A DNA stretch of 32,075 nt, from the NCBI GenBank assembly GCA_028565635.1, contig JAOXYB010025402.1, forward strand, positions 1 to 32,075. Reading direction: 5' to 3'. A program made the translations under genes and the position numbers. Positions within the stretch are counted from its first letter, which is position 1, and each line of letters opens with the position of its first letter. Under the pieces are notes generated by a model. The model had not been told where the DNA came from. It did not search any database and saw nothing but the letters and a program-made list of their open reading frames with translations. The stretch comes from Phoronis ovalis (lineage: Eukaryota; Phoronida; Phoronidae). Positions 12,021-22,769 of the stretch are shown here, in pieces.

Positions 12021-13886
12021 TGGGCACCAGGCTGCTTGTGAAATTGTATATTGTACGTGGTTCATGTTGAAAACTGTGTTAGAAAACCCGTAATGTTGTT
12101 CACAAAACTCATTATAATTATAACAAAACATATATATAATGCCATAAACCAGAAATTTTGTGCAAATGCTTGTAAAAGAAACTATGAGTATGCATGAATT
12201 TTGTGAAATTATTAAAATCTGGGAAAGACATGTGTGACATGATTGAAATGAAAAAACAAACATTTCAATTATTAAGACATATGCCATTCAAACTTGCTGT
12301 ATACAATATGCTCCATGTGCCCTCTATTTTCAACTTTCGTATTTGCTATATGGTATAATGATTTTTGTTTAACACCTGTTAACCAAGGAAGTACATTTTC
12401 AATGAATAATTATTTCCCGTAAAGGTGTGTTTTTTGAGATATGAAATTACAGCAGGTATGGCAACATCAAGCTCATAAATTCCAGATATTTGTTTACCAA
12501 GTGGCACACCCCGCAAATTTTTTTTGACAAGATTCCCTCCCACCCATGGGACATAAGCAAACAAAAATGGTTAAGTTGTAGGGTTGGTCAAATAGACAAG
12601 AAAGCAAATTAATGTAAATAATCAAACTGATTTGAACTGATCTCCCAGTTTAATCAAGCTACTAAAACTAAACATCTTTTCAACTGAGAGACATTTGCAA
12701 TAAATCCCAAATTCATATTAATGTCCCAGGCTTGTTATGTGATATTTATCTTCATAGTATTACATAGTGTGCACTAAGTATTGTAATATTCCATGTTACC
12801 ATATAATATTACAATACTACATTGTAACATGTAATATTATCCTAAAAATATATTTTTAGGATATGATTGTTATTCTTAGAGAATTTAAAGTATCCAACTT
12901 ATAAACTTAAGGGAATGCTCTTTCATCATGTATTGATATGTGCCAGTATATTTTGTACTGAAACAATTATAACAGGATATTGTTCATTAATTATACAAAT
13001 TAGTTATATACTGTTTTAAATATATCAGCTCAGTAGAATGCATTAGAGATTATATTTTACAATAGTAGGATTTCCTGCATGCTAATATGTAAAAGGGTAA
13101 TTATAATTGGGAAATATAATATCTTAAGTCATGTATAAATATTATAGGTGTAGTGAAAAAGTGTTTAAAGATTTTTGAAACAGTATTACAACATGCTGCA
13201 AGTACATGTCTTCTTTAATTAACCTACATACCATACTAATTACAAATGAGACCTGAAAACTAAAGAACACATTATTTCTATTAACCATGAGCACTGTAGG
13301 ATAATTTTTAAGGTACCTAGAGGAGTTAGGGTAATTTTAATGTAGCAACACAGTTTAGCATTACTTTTATGGGAAGACGAAGAAAAGTAGGCTAATAATA
13401 GTTTCCATTTTTTGATAGTTTAATTCAAGTTGGCAATTTTTTTTAGTAGGAGATTAGGTATTTTTGGTCATAAGAATTGATCTAAAAGGGGAATCTAACA
13501 TCTAAGGACATGTCACTTGTACATTGCCGTTTTAATTCAAATTTTTCAAGAATATACAGTTAGTCAAAAATGTCTCCACCTGCAAAGTTTAAAATAAACT
13601 ACAGAACTGTCTTTTAAAATTTCGTTTTGATCAAAAGATATGATTTTTCAAGTTAAATATTAATCACCAAACTTTATTGATTTTTTCGTGATACTTTAGT
13701 TTTAAACATACCTTTGGAAAATCAATATTAATTTTGAATTCTGAAGTATTAAAATATTAGAACGTTAATTTTTTTTTCAGACTTTTATCTTTAGCATATG
13801 TACACTGTTTGTCATGTTTTATAGTAGGTCCAGTTGTAAAGATTTAACTTTGATATCTGTTGCATAGTAAAAATATCCAAAGGAAG
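12021..13886. other. AT-rich non-coding stretch
   Basis: Contains the 12784-12863 palindrome cluster. A minus-strand frame at 12379-12564 has a less biased composition (V-P-W-V-G-G-N-L-V-K-K, G-V-P-L-G-K-Q) and may be a repeat-encoded fragment; it has no recognised domain and no clear splice sites. Confidence 0.5.
12784..12863. repeat. Hairpin plus 26-bp perfect palindrome
   Basis: 12784-12799 and 12824-12839 are inverted repeats matching at 15 of 16 positions (second arm GTAACATGTAATATTA). Immediately after it, 12838-12863 is a perfect palindrome whose core is CCTAAAAATATATTTTTAGG. A MITE remnant or a cruciform site are both possible. Confidence 0.8.
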
Positions 13887-13888
13887 TA

Positions 13889-15303
13889 AAGTCTGTTTCA
13901 CTATTTTATGTCGCAGGTGTTTGATCCCATATCACAGAGAAAAAAAATCTCTACTTTACTTTTCTATTACTAAAGTGAAAACAACAGAACAACCATTTTT
14001 AACTGGTGAAAGTTAGAATTTTTTAATGATTGGTTTTTTGTTGAAAAATGTTTTTTCAATACCTCATGTTGAACGTCCACCCGAAATCATGGTGACTGTG
14101 AGCCATCTGGTGTTCGGTTGTTTGGATGTGCATGAACCAATGTAACAGCCGTTTATGCTGAGGGGCGGTATCAAAACTTTTCTGATATGGTGAGGTATAT
14201 CATATGCGGTCATGCAAGATTTGGTTGTTTTTTAACATGCACTCTCCCAATCTGACTGTGTTATGCGGTTTAGAGATTTGTTTCACAGTAATTGGATGTC
14301 TTTAAATTTGTTATTTGGTGGTACATGTACGTAACCTTTTGCGTTTGCCCATATCAATTCAATGGGATTCAGTTCGCAATGTCTGACTGGTGAGTACATA
14401 TAAACTTTGTGGCCATTTTCAGCAGCAATATTTTCGACATTCTTTCAACGGTTGTTGGAAACTTCTTTAGTCTTTCTAGCAAAACTTTTACGGTGTCTTT
14501 TTCTCCCTTATGGGTCATGTAAAAAATGTAAAAACTTATAAACCAATGTTTTTTGTGACTAAAAAGATAGCTATCACATATGGATTTCGTGTAGAAACGG
14601 TGTGATCATGTACTAATGCCAATATTAAGTACTACTTGTTAAATAAGTTTATCTTTCAAAAAAAACAACATGTTATTCGTCAGTTATACCTACCTTTGGC
14701 ATCATGAAATATTGTATATTTTGCAAATATTCTCTGAACTGTGCGTTTTGACACTTTAAGGGCTGTCGCAGCTCTGTCCATAGGTCTATCAATTGATAAC
14801 CAGCATTTTTCCTTTTTTCTGTTCTTGTACAATATAATTATAAACATTATGGATTGTCTGCGTCTTGATTCATGATGCTTTCTTCGGCATTTTCGAAATT
14901 GTCCCTTTCACATGTGTGAAAATTCACACCTCTCCCCAGGCAAGCAAATTATGTTAAAGACGCCCTATTGATTTGTTCTCAATGGGTCTACGAGTAGATG
15001 ATTCATGAGTAGCAATAACTAAATCTTAGTTACTTAATTTCCCCATTCATATTCTTATTAAGCTGTTGAAGGAAATAGCACGAGTCCAAATGAACTGAAC
15101 ATAGGTGGCGCACTGTCGCCATGATTTCGGGCGGACGTCCAACATGAGGTATTGAAAAAACATTTTTCAACAAAAAAGTTATCATTAGAAAATTCTAATT
15201 TTCACGATTTAATATCGCTTTAATATTACGAAAATGAACTACATATTTTTTCCCCGGTGATATGGGATCCAACACCTGCGACATAAAATAGTGAAACAGA
15301 CTT
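13889..15303 (-). mobile_element. IS630/Tc1/mariner-type DNA transposon, 1.4 kb, with about 200-bp inverted repeats
   Basis: The left arm 13889-14096 and right arm 15115-15303 are long imperfect inverted repeats, with outer block AAAGTCTGTTTCAC and inner block AATACCTCATGTTG (left) / CAACATGAGGTATT (right). Similarity trails on to about 14126 and 15086. TA dinucleotides flank both ends (13887-13888 and 15304-15305), as expected for this superfamily. The interior carries transposase remnants on the minus strand. The total length fits a Tc1/mariner-class element, but the coding part is deleted and broken. Confidence 0.9.
14290..14890 (-). pseudogene. Broken IS630/Tc1/mariner-type transposase remnant
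   Basis: Two recognisable pieces remain. The 5' piece, from an ATG at 14890, reaches a helix-turn-helix segment (minus strand 14781 to 14693, including A-A-T-A-L-K-V-S-K-R-T-V-Q-R-I) and ends at an AAAG|GTAGGT junction. The 3' piece around 14381-14340 reads H-C-E-L-N-P-I-E-L-I-W-A, the NPIE block near the third catalytic residue in this superfamily. Between the HTH and NPIE pieces there are only about 300 bases, too few for the segment with the first two catalytic acids, so that part appears deleted. Early stops and a one-base shift also occur. Not functional. Confidence 0.85.
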
Positions 15304-16181
15304 TAGTTACTGACGTTTACTCTTTATTGCAACCAATTTCGTAATTATACAAGAATACAATTTTTTTCTACACACCAACTTTTTGCACACAGTGAATGAT
15401 TTTGATTGGCTAAGACCTGGATCCAAAGCATCATTCAGCTCAAGCTTTTTAAGAAGTTCAATTTTTGAACTTATATTTTAAAAATTGCCTGAAAACTCAG
15501 AGATCATGTCTATGAGGCATATTGAATTATTACTAAAAAATATTTTAGTCAAGTGCCTTTATTAATTTTTCAATATGAACTTGAAACTAAGTAAATGCAT
15601 GAACACTTCGAAGCAGAATCACCAGTTTCATCAAGGCAGCACATATACTCATACATATTTAAGATATGATCAAACGCTTTCATAACAAACTCTTATCCTC
15701 AGACATATTTTATAAATAGGCAATCAATGCACATTGCGTGTTTATATGTTTGTTGACAAAAGATAAAATTATGGAATACAAACATTAGTTGTTTACTAGG
15801 TGTAATTGTTAACTATATCTCAGAAGATTACTATAATCTCTTAAAAGAATACATAAATGCCATGAGAGAAGTTAATATTTTCAGCTAGACCCTCATCAAA
15901 ATTATTAGTTTGTACAATATTATAAAATTGGCTCTAATGAGGTGCATTTTTTTCATTTTCATAGCTTTGAAAAAATTGTTTCATAAGGCTTTGTTTTAAG
16001 AATATCTAAAAATAAAAAAATCCTTATGAAAACAGTGAAAAGCATGTAATGATACAATAAGAAATATGAAAACACATTAAGAAGACATCTTATTTTCTTG
16101 AAAAATCTTGTTACCTTGGAGGTATGTTTATGATGAAACTGTCAAAATAATTATTAGGATTGCTGCTGGTACGGCGTCATG

Positions 16182-16205
16182 TGTCTTTCTTTCTTTCTTT
16201 CTTTT
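16182..16205 (+). repeat. (CTTT)n microsatellite
   Basis: About five CTTT units on the plus strand. No associated feature. Confidence 0.9.
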
Positions 16206-16291
16206 CCTATTCTGTTCTTAAAACACATGTTTCATCTGAAATTCTGTTAACCCTGAAAAGAGTATTTTAATTGCAAGACAGGTACTTTATA

Positions 16292-16337
16292 ATACTGTTT
16301 CCACAACTGGGCAGATACTGTTTCCACAACTGGTAGA
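16292..16337 (+). repeat. 23-bp tandem duplication
   Basis: Two consecutive copies of a unit beginning ATACTGTTTCCACAACTGG (16292-16314 and 16315-16337), differing only in the last few bases. Confidence 0.9.
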
Positions 16338-16403
16338 TAGCTTATTTATGTCGATGCAATCTTTTTAATGTTGATCTGACTACGTTGATTTTGTTTCCCT
16401 TGG

Positions 16404-16500
16404 ACAGTGTAGTTGAATGATTAAAAGTGTGAGGACTTCTACATGTAATTGCAATGTTGAGCGGGAGATATTGGTTCGATTCCCAGACTGACACGAAGTA
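16404..16500 (+). repeat. tRNA-derived SINE-like sequence (A box and perfect B box)
   Basis: The B-box match GGTTCGATTCC lies at 16473-16483 (consensus GGTTCRANNCC, exact). An A-box-like TAGTTGAATGA lies at 16410-16420 (about 10 of 11). The spacing is larger than in a normal tRNA and no cloverleaf forms, so this looks like a SINE head rather than a tRNA gene. The following segment to about 16560 may be its tail. Confidence 0.55.
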
Positions 16501-17113
16501 TTAAAGGAGGTTGGTAAACCCCCATTGAGAGGTATTTCTTAGGGAGGCATGGGTTTACAGCCTTCGATTGACATTTTTTCTCTCCTGATAATATGCTAGA
16601 TATCATGAAATTAACAAATAAGTTGCATGATTATTACAATTAGAAGCTAATTTTGTAGTTGGTAACATCATAAAGGCAAAGAAGTGACAGTATGTTTTTG
16701 TACCTATTAATTCTAGAATCTTATAAACTTTTATTAAATCTTTATTATTTCTTTTTTGCCATCTTGTTTTATAGTTACTGTGACATATCTAAAAATTTCA
16801 AAAGTTTATCAAGTTTTTTCCTCACTGTAATAAAAACACCAATGGGGTTTGAGCAAGTTTCTATTGCATAAATTACTTGCTATTATTGGCTATTGAATGA
16901 CCTGACCTAACAAATTAACATAGCATAATTATTTATTTGGAATTAATTAGAAGCATCAGGTGTTTAAAATGTTATTATTATGTTTTTTAATTAGTTTCCT
17001 CATTGCAGTAATATTTCAAAGGTAATTTTGTTTCGTAAATTTGCTGTAACTGTTATACTTGCGCATTTTAAATTGTTTTTTTCTGACCATCACTAGTTGA
17101 ATTAGTACATTTT

Positions 17114-17138
17114 TGACGTCATCTTTGTGATATAAATA
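17114..17138 (+). promoter_or_regulatory. Candidate core promoter: palindromic CRE followed by TATA box
   Basis: TGACGTCA at 17114-17121 is the full cAMP-response element. TATAAATA follows at 17131-17138. The order and spacing suit a plus-strand promoter with a start near 17162-17170. No gene is visible directly downstream, so it could serve a non-coding 5' exon of the receptor gene or be fortuitous. Confidence 0.35.
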
Positions 17139-17648
17139 AAGACGATTAGTACTGTTTAAGTCATGACTTATGGCTGATGTATGTAAGGGAAAAAATTAGT
17201 CCATGTATTAATTAGCTAATTACTTACTTCTAATTATCTCAAACTGAACTAAATGAGCATGACATGCAAATGAGATCACGTAAATACGTATACAAAATTT
17301 TGAAAGTAAATGACATCTCAGAGTGCACATAATAAAAGTTTTTTTGGAATTAAAAGTTGTAGCGTTTTCTGTTTGTGTGTTTTCCCAAATGTTACTATAC
17401 AAAGTCATGTTTATTTTATGTTTTCATTTCTTTAATAATTCAAAAGAAAGGAAAAAGTTCCTCATTTTTTCATCTAGAAATTTGCATGTTTCACAACATG
17501 TATGCGTACTTATTAACAGGAAGTGAACTAATTTTCAAAATTACTTCTTATAACTGATTTTAATTAAATTAAAATTTTTAAGATATTAATTTAATAAATG
17601 CATGCATAAGACACTTTATGAGCACAAGAGATAGAAGATCTTCTCCAT

Positions 17649-17677
17649 TGACGTAAGCATTGTTACGTATATAAAGA
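17649..17677 (+). promoter_or_regulatory. Second CRE-like plus TATA block
   Basis: TGACGTAA at 17649-17656 followed by TATATAAAG at 17669-17677, with a TTACGTAT between. It resembles the 17114 block in order and in several intervening bases. Function is inferred. Confidence 0.3.
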
Positions 17678-19496
17678 CAAGATATTTTCTTCATAAACAT
17701 ACAGTTGTATGTGAAATTGCATTGGGAATTGTGGTCAAAGAATTAATAATTAACTGAAAATGAAATGTGCAGTTTTAGATGAACTTTCCTTTAAGAAGAC
17801 AGCTTGTTAACTTCAGATGTGCATCAGTAGGTGTTAGTAAGTATTTCTTTGGGCATATGGTTGTGTGGGACAATGATTTTTATATGTGCTTTATAAAATT
17901 GTATAGAACACCTACACATTTTTACATTTGATTTTGTACTTAAAAAAATTGACATTTCATTTGGAACTATTGGCTAAGTGACTCATTTGTTTTTTTTATT
18001 TTTACCACAATTTCAGATTTATTCGTTTTAACTACTCTGTGTTTGATTGTCAAAGTTATCCATTTATTACTAAATGATGTTCATATCAGCCCCTGAACCA
18101 TGTATAATATTCAATAACCAGAAAACAAATTTTTGATGGTTATGTCTCTACCAAAACTGAAATCTGTAATTGTTCCAGTTTTTGAATTAAAAATGTCCAA
18201 AGAAAAATAAGTTTGTACAGTATCATTAACAAATTCTAAAAATCTCTTATTTTCGAAGGATACCTTTTCAGTTTAATGCTATTGCTCTTTTGTGATTTGA
18301 TTATTTGATACCTGAACCCTTTCTTGTAAAAGTTTGGCTTTTTTTCTTGGTCTTAACATAATACTGATCACAGATTAAAAGTTTTGATATCCAGTATCAA
18401 GGTATTTAGTTACTTTTTTGTGAGAATCATACATGACAAAAATGCTTTTTGCGGCTTTTCCTAACAGCTTAGAAAATAGCTAATATTTCTTCTGTGCATT
18501 TTTTTATCTGCCACTTTTAGGAAAGATGAGATGCTGGGAAGAAAATTGATAAACTAGATGATTATTTTAAAAACACTAGCAGTTCTTGTTTGAAGCAAGT
18601 TATTGATAAGATGACCAATTTAACTTTTCTAGCCTTACTGTTCTGTGCAAATGGATGTTATATTAGGTTTCCAAGTTATGCACTCTTAAGATAAAATATT
18701 AAATACTGATTTATGACAGTTAGTTAGAAGTTTCTGAGCTTAATCTGTCAGGGTATTGCTGGGAAGTTACAGAACCCCGAATTCCGTAAGGTTTTAAGGG
18801 TAGATCATTCATACAGCACTAAATGTTATATGCATGCTGAGCAAAATTTCACAAATAGTGACCATTTGGCATGTTGAGGTACTTGCATATATTTAGAGTG
18901 AGACAGGGCAAACTTGTTTTCCTACAGGTAAGAAAGGGTCATATTTTATTTCCCCTAACGAATTCCTTTGCTCCTTTAACGAAAATGCCTGGTAAGTGAC
19001 AATGAATAGAACATTTCATTTGTCAGATAGTGAGAATGGGAATCGGTGTCTGCAGAAATTAGTACAGATTCTAATAGAAACTAAACATTAATAGTGTCAA
19101 TCATTACAATTTGTCATATATGCATAGATCAATTTTTGAGTAAGAACAGCATTTATAATTTACATCAAAAAGTCGACACAATGCAGTCAGCTTTTTTGTC
19201 AGTTTTCTTTGCTGCCCAGGATGCTCAATCTTATAGACATTTCCAGTTGTCTAGTACAAACGTTTTGTTTCCTCACAAAAACTTAATATTAACAAACAAA
19301 ATTTCTGCTGTCTCAGATAGTAGTATTTTACTGAATGTAAGTTTGATAAATAACTCTCCATCACAGATCCCTGGAGTACGCAATTCTGAATGACCCTCCA
19401 GTATAAATATCTTCTATTAAAGTCCGGAGTGTTCTAAAAACTGAGTGTGCAACCTGTTTATAAATACGGCTTGCCGTAGCAGTCTCTTACCGCATT

Positions 19497-19529
19497 CTGA
19501 GGAAGATCGTCGTCCATGACAGATCGAAA
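19497..19529 (+). ncRNA. Hammerhead-ribozyme-like core (partial), possibly a retroelement relic
   Basis: CTGAGGA (19497-19503) fits CUGANGA. A stem II follows, GATCGTC (19505-19511) pairing with GAC and GATC (19518-19525) with one bulged A, then GAAA at 19526-19529. CTCA/TGAG beyond GAAA could form part of stem III. A cleavage-site NUH and stem I were not found. A small perfect hairpin ACGGC-TT-GCCGT lies about 20 bases upstream. Hammerheads are known in Penelope-like elements, hence the suggestion. Confidence 0.3.
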
Positions 19530-20305
19530 GTCTCAATGGTGAGCAAATCACTCTGCTTGTGTCTGATTAACCTGTTTTTGAAGATGTTTATAAATAGTTA
19601 TTATTGTTGAGGTGGGAAAGAGTTGTATTATTTTCAAGAAGTTTACTGTTTCTGATGTGTGTAAAGGCAATTTTACTTCCTTTGAGTTATAGTCACTACC
19701 CTCCTTTTTCTTCCACAATGTGCCATCACAACTGATATTTCTGACATCAGGAAAGCGTAAATCGGACACCTACTGTAGAAAACCCTTAAAGGTTTGTCGG
19801 AGAATAATATACTGTACTGCATTGGCAGTTAATTTAGATGGACAAATTTTTAAATTCTAGTTTCTTTTCCCAGATGATTTTTGAAAAAATACTTGTTTTA
19901 TACATCATTTAATATGTATACACTTGAAAGCTTCTAACACATCCTGTTTTTCCTAATTATATGATGTATTGTATAAGGGCGTGAAAGAGCAGCCTATCAC
20001 AGTCTAATTAAAAAGGTTTACCTGTTAGATAATTTCATTAATATTCAGATATTTTAAACAGGCAGCAGGTAAACTGGAGCAACTTTAAAGGTAATCTCTT
20101 TCTGATTTTTAAAACCAGTATATAAGTAAGAAGAAAGTTAAAACATTTCTGTTTAATACTTGACCAGTTTTAATATTTGGTCGGTTATTAAAAATGACTA
20201 GTATACTCAAGTATTAAATCTTTATGTGATCCTTGATGAGGCTAATGATTGATCTGTGACAATTAGATTGACATTCCTTACTGTTAATTGATGTTACCAG
20301 TAAAT

Positions 20306-20410
20306 ACAGGGTGTCCAAAAGGCTTTTGTTTACTTTTGGCTATTGACTTTATGAATATTGTATGGCTCAATTTTTTCGAGTCACAGTGAAACAGGAAACG
20401 TGGATGTTGC
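20306..20410 (+). repeat. Possible transposon terminus ACAGGGTGTCC
   Basis: ACAGGGTGTCC at 20306-20316, an end sequence often seen on invertebrate repeats, followed by about 90 bp with a TTTTTTCGAGTCAC block. No partner end found nearby. Confidence 0.25.
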
Positions 20411-20641
20411 CAAAATATCTAGTATTTAATTTCACTTTACTGTAGTAGAATTTTATGTGTTTTCAATTTCTATGCCAAAAATGTAAAATTCATATCCTTA
20501 CTATTTCATATTCCTGATATAAACTTTGTAAACACTGTTAAAAATGCTTTCCACAATTATGTAACTTTGTTTAAATCAAATTAAATAAGTCAGAAATATA
20601 CAGCAGAATAAAATATTTAGTTTTTTTTTATCAACCTGTAG

Positions 20642-20710
20642 AAGAAGCTGCAAAGTAATGATTAGCCCTGGACCCAGTCCAGATGACATACCTCCATTAA
20701 AACTGTAAAG
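20642..20710 (+). other. Possible 5' UTR exon (69 nt) with a 16-residue upstream frame
   Basis: The acceptor TCAACCTGTAG follows a T-rich tract, and the donor is AAAG|GTAATC at 20711. Local GC is higher than in the surroundings. An ATG at 20658 gives a 16-residue Pro-rich frame ending at TAA just before the donor. Placed between the 17-kb promoter-like blocks and the receptor, it could be an upstream exon. Confidence 0.25.
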
Positions 20711-21097
20711 GTAATCTCAAAAAGGCTCTTTAATCTTTTTATTAGTATTTTATTCATTGATCTTCTAATTAATTGTTATATTTAATCTGTATATGACTGG
20801 TTAACTCCCCTCTTTTATCTTAATATTGCACAGAATATTGTGTTCGTTAAAACCTAAGCCCTCTGAAAATATTTAAGGAACTTATGTCTTATCTCTCCGG
20901 GTTTTGCGCTTACATTTGTTGTATAGCCTACTGTGTCAGTGGGCTATTGACTGACCCTGTGTTGCTAATTCCATTCAGCCTAAATTAAACCTTTATGCAA
21001 CTTCATACTTTGCAATTCTTCTTGCTTTGCATTTTGGTATTAGTCGATACTTATAATTATATGCAATTACCCAAAAATTACCCTTAGCATTTAACTC

Positions 21098-21165
21098 ATC
21101 TTCGTGGTACAGTTACTGCAAGTCGAAATATCTATAGCCATGAGGTTCAATTCCTGGTAGGGACA
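21098..21165 (+). repeat. Second tRNA-like SINE / tRNA relic
   Basis: B box GGTTCAATTCC at 21144-21154 (exact to consensus) and an A-box-like TGGTACAGTTA at 21105-21115. The 39-bp spacing is close to that of a tRNA, but the T-arm pairing is broken. A decayed tRNA-derived SINE is most likely. Confidence 0.5.
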
Positions 21166-21310
21166 AAATATAAAAGGTAAGTATGACTATTCGTTATGTG
21201 TACATTTTTGTGATGTATGTTGGTTCAAAAACATGATGGGTGAGCGAGTGTGTGTCAGTGAACAGTGGTTAGAGATATAAGAATAGTGTAAGCGTCACCA
21301 GAAAAAAACT

Positions 21311-21727
21311 CCCGGGGGTACTCAACTTATTTTTTGGTATGGGTGTGCAGCCCAGTTGAAAATTTTGTATTTGGATTGTATATTTCTTAATTACTGTATT
21401 TTTTGGATTGCTACTGTAAAGATTTTCAAAAATTTGGGTTACTACCCACTGCTTACAGCAAATAATTTGGATTAATTTTAGGTTTGTATCCATAAATAAA
21501 TTTTGGTATTTGGTTTCTATCAGTCAGTTTGCGTAAAAATGAATTGATATACTCAAATATTTTAAAATTTTGGATTGCTACCCTTATGATATACATTTCA
21601 CAAAATTTGGATTGCTACCGTAAATTTCAAAAAATTTGGATTGGGTTTGCTACCACAATTAAGCTAAAATTTTGGATTGGGTTGGGCGGCACATCCCCTT
21701 AGTCAAAAAACCTTGAGTACCCCTGGG
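21311..21727. mobile_element. MITE, 417 bp, CCC[G/A]GGGGTACTCAA ends, 8-bp target duplication, internal repeat array
   Basis: The left end CCCGGGGGTACTCAA (21311) and right end complement CCCAGGGGTACTCAA (to 21727) match at 14 of 15, with weaker similarity inward (GGTGTGC / GGCGGCACATCC). Flanks are AAAAAACT (21303-21310) and AAGAAACT (21728-21735), an 8-bp duplication with one mismatch. The interior has seven or more copies of TTTGGATTG, several as TTTGGATTGCTACC. An 8-bp duplication fits hAT-like and some other superfamilies. No transposase. Confidence 0.8.
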
Positions 21728-22517
21728 AAGAAACTCAAGGTAAATACCATATAACCGATTCATTTCCTTTTTCCTTTTAATAATTAAGAAACTAGACCCT
21801 AAAACTTATTTTTACCTCCTTATCAAAAAGCATTCTTGAAACACTAGGAGGCCCTGTAACTAGAACTACAGGTGAGTAGGAGCAATTGCAGTCGATCAAG
21901 TGCCTAGGTCGAAATTGAGATGGGAGTGATTGTGCGGGGTATGTGTCAGGATAAATACATGTGTGGGACAAATTGAGATTCCATGTAACACAGGAGAAAA
22001 TAAATAAGTTTACAAGACAGGATGAGATATAAAAATGGTACAACCAACAATGTATTAGGAAGGCCATATAAATGTATATACCCACTGATTTCGCATCAAA
22101 CTGAGTCTTAAATAGATCACATCATGTTATGTGTGGTGTGTAGTGCTGCATGTGTGTGTGTGTTGAAATTGACAGCAAATGACATGGGTCTCTCCACATC
22201 AGTTAATGTGAAATTTGCCTTTTACATATTGAAAAAACCCTGATGGAGCTATTAGCAGTTGAACAGGTTTGAATCTTTTAACATGATAATAAGTATATTT
22301 TTTTGTTTGCATAACTAACGCTATTATGTAAAATATCATTATTGATTGAGTAAGAGAAATATGGATAATTTTTTAGATGTCTTGTAAAATTCTGGTTATG
22401 ATTGCTTTTGAAGCTATTATTACTTTTAATATATTATACAAGGTTTCAAGCTAGATGATTAAGCAGGTGCTGTCATTACTAAAAGCTAATTATTGGTCTT
22501 CATATGGCTGGTTAAAT

Positions 22518-22769
22518 CCTGGGGGGACTTGTATATATTATGAATACGGGTGTGCCACCCAGATGAGTCACTTTTTCAACGATAACTCCCTAAAAGTTGG
22601 TCCCTTTTTACAGAAATGTCCCTAAGAATGGGTTCACTTTTCAACAACATCCCTAAAAGTGGGTCATTTTTTCACAGTAAAGGTAATGATTTGGTGGATT
22701 TTTACAGAGAACATCATCTTAAGAGTGGATTCTTTGTGACAATAGACCCTAAAAAAGGTGTAGGCGGCA
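22518..22769. mobile_element. Truncated relative of the 21311 MITE, with 31 to 32-bp internal repeats
   Basis: Starts CCTGGGGGGACTTG and shares the subterminal GGGTGTGCC[A]CCCAG block with the 21311 element. Internal units starting CCCTAA lie at 22588, 22620 and 22651 (period 32, 31), with a further GACCCTAAAA near 22746. The right end keeps GGCGGCA (22763-22769) but the terminal repeat itself is missing. Confidence 0.6.

Larger units (their letters stand above)
15306..19496. other. AT-rich non-coding stretch with scattered repeats and promoter-like sites
   Basis: Holds the (CTTT)n tract, the 23-bp duplication, the SINE-like sequence and the two CRE-TATA blocks listed separately. Otherwise nothing coding is recognised; open frames at 17220-17557 and 19094-19393 look random. 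Confidence 0.55.

Noticed and set aside
12379-12564. Minus-strand 61-codon frame with less biased composition
   Set aside because: Looks somewhat protein-like but no family, partner exon or clear splice sites could be seen; kept only as a note.
19094-19393. Plus-strand 99-codon open frame
   Set aside because: No recognisable domain or splice context; likely chance.
22149-22162. (TG)n tract as a regulatory element
   Set aside because: Only about six repeats; ordinary simple sequence.
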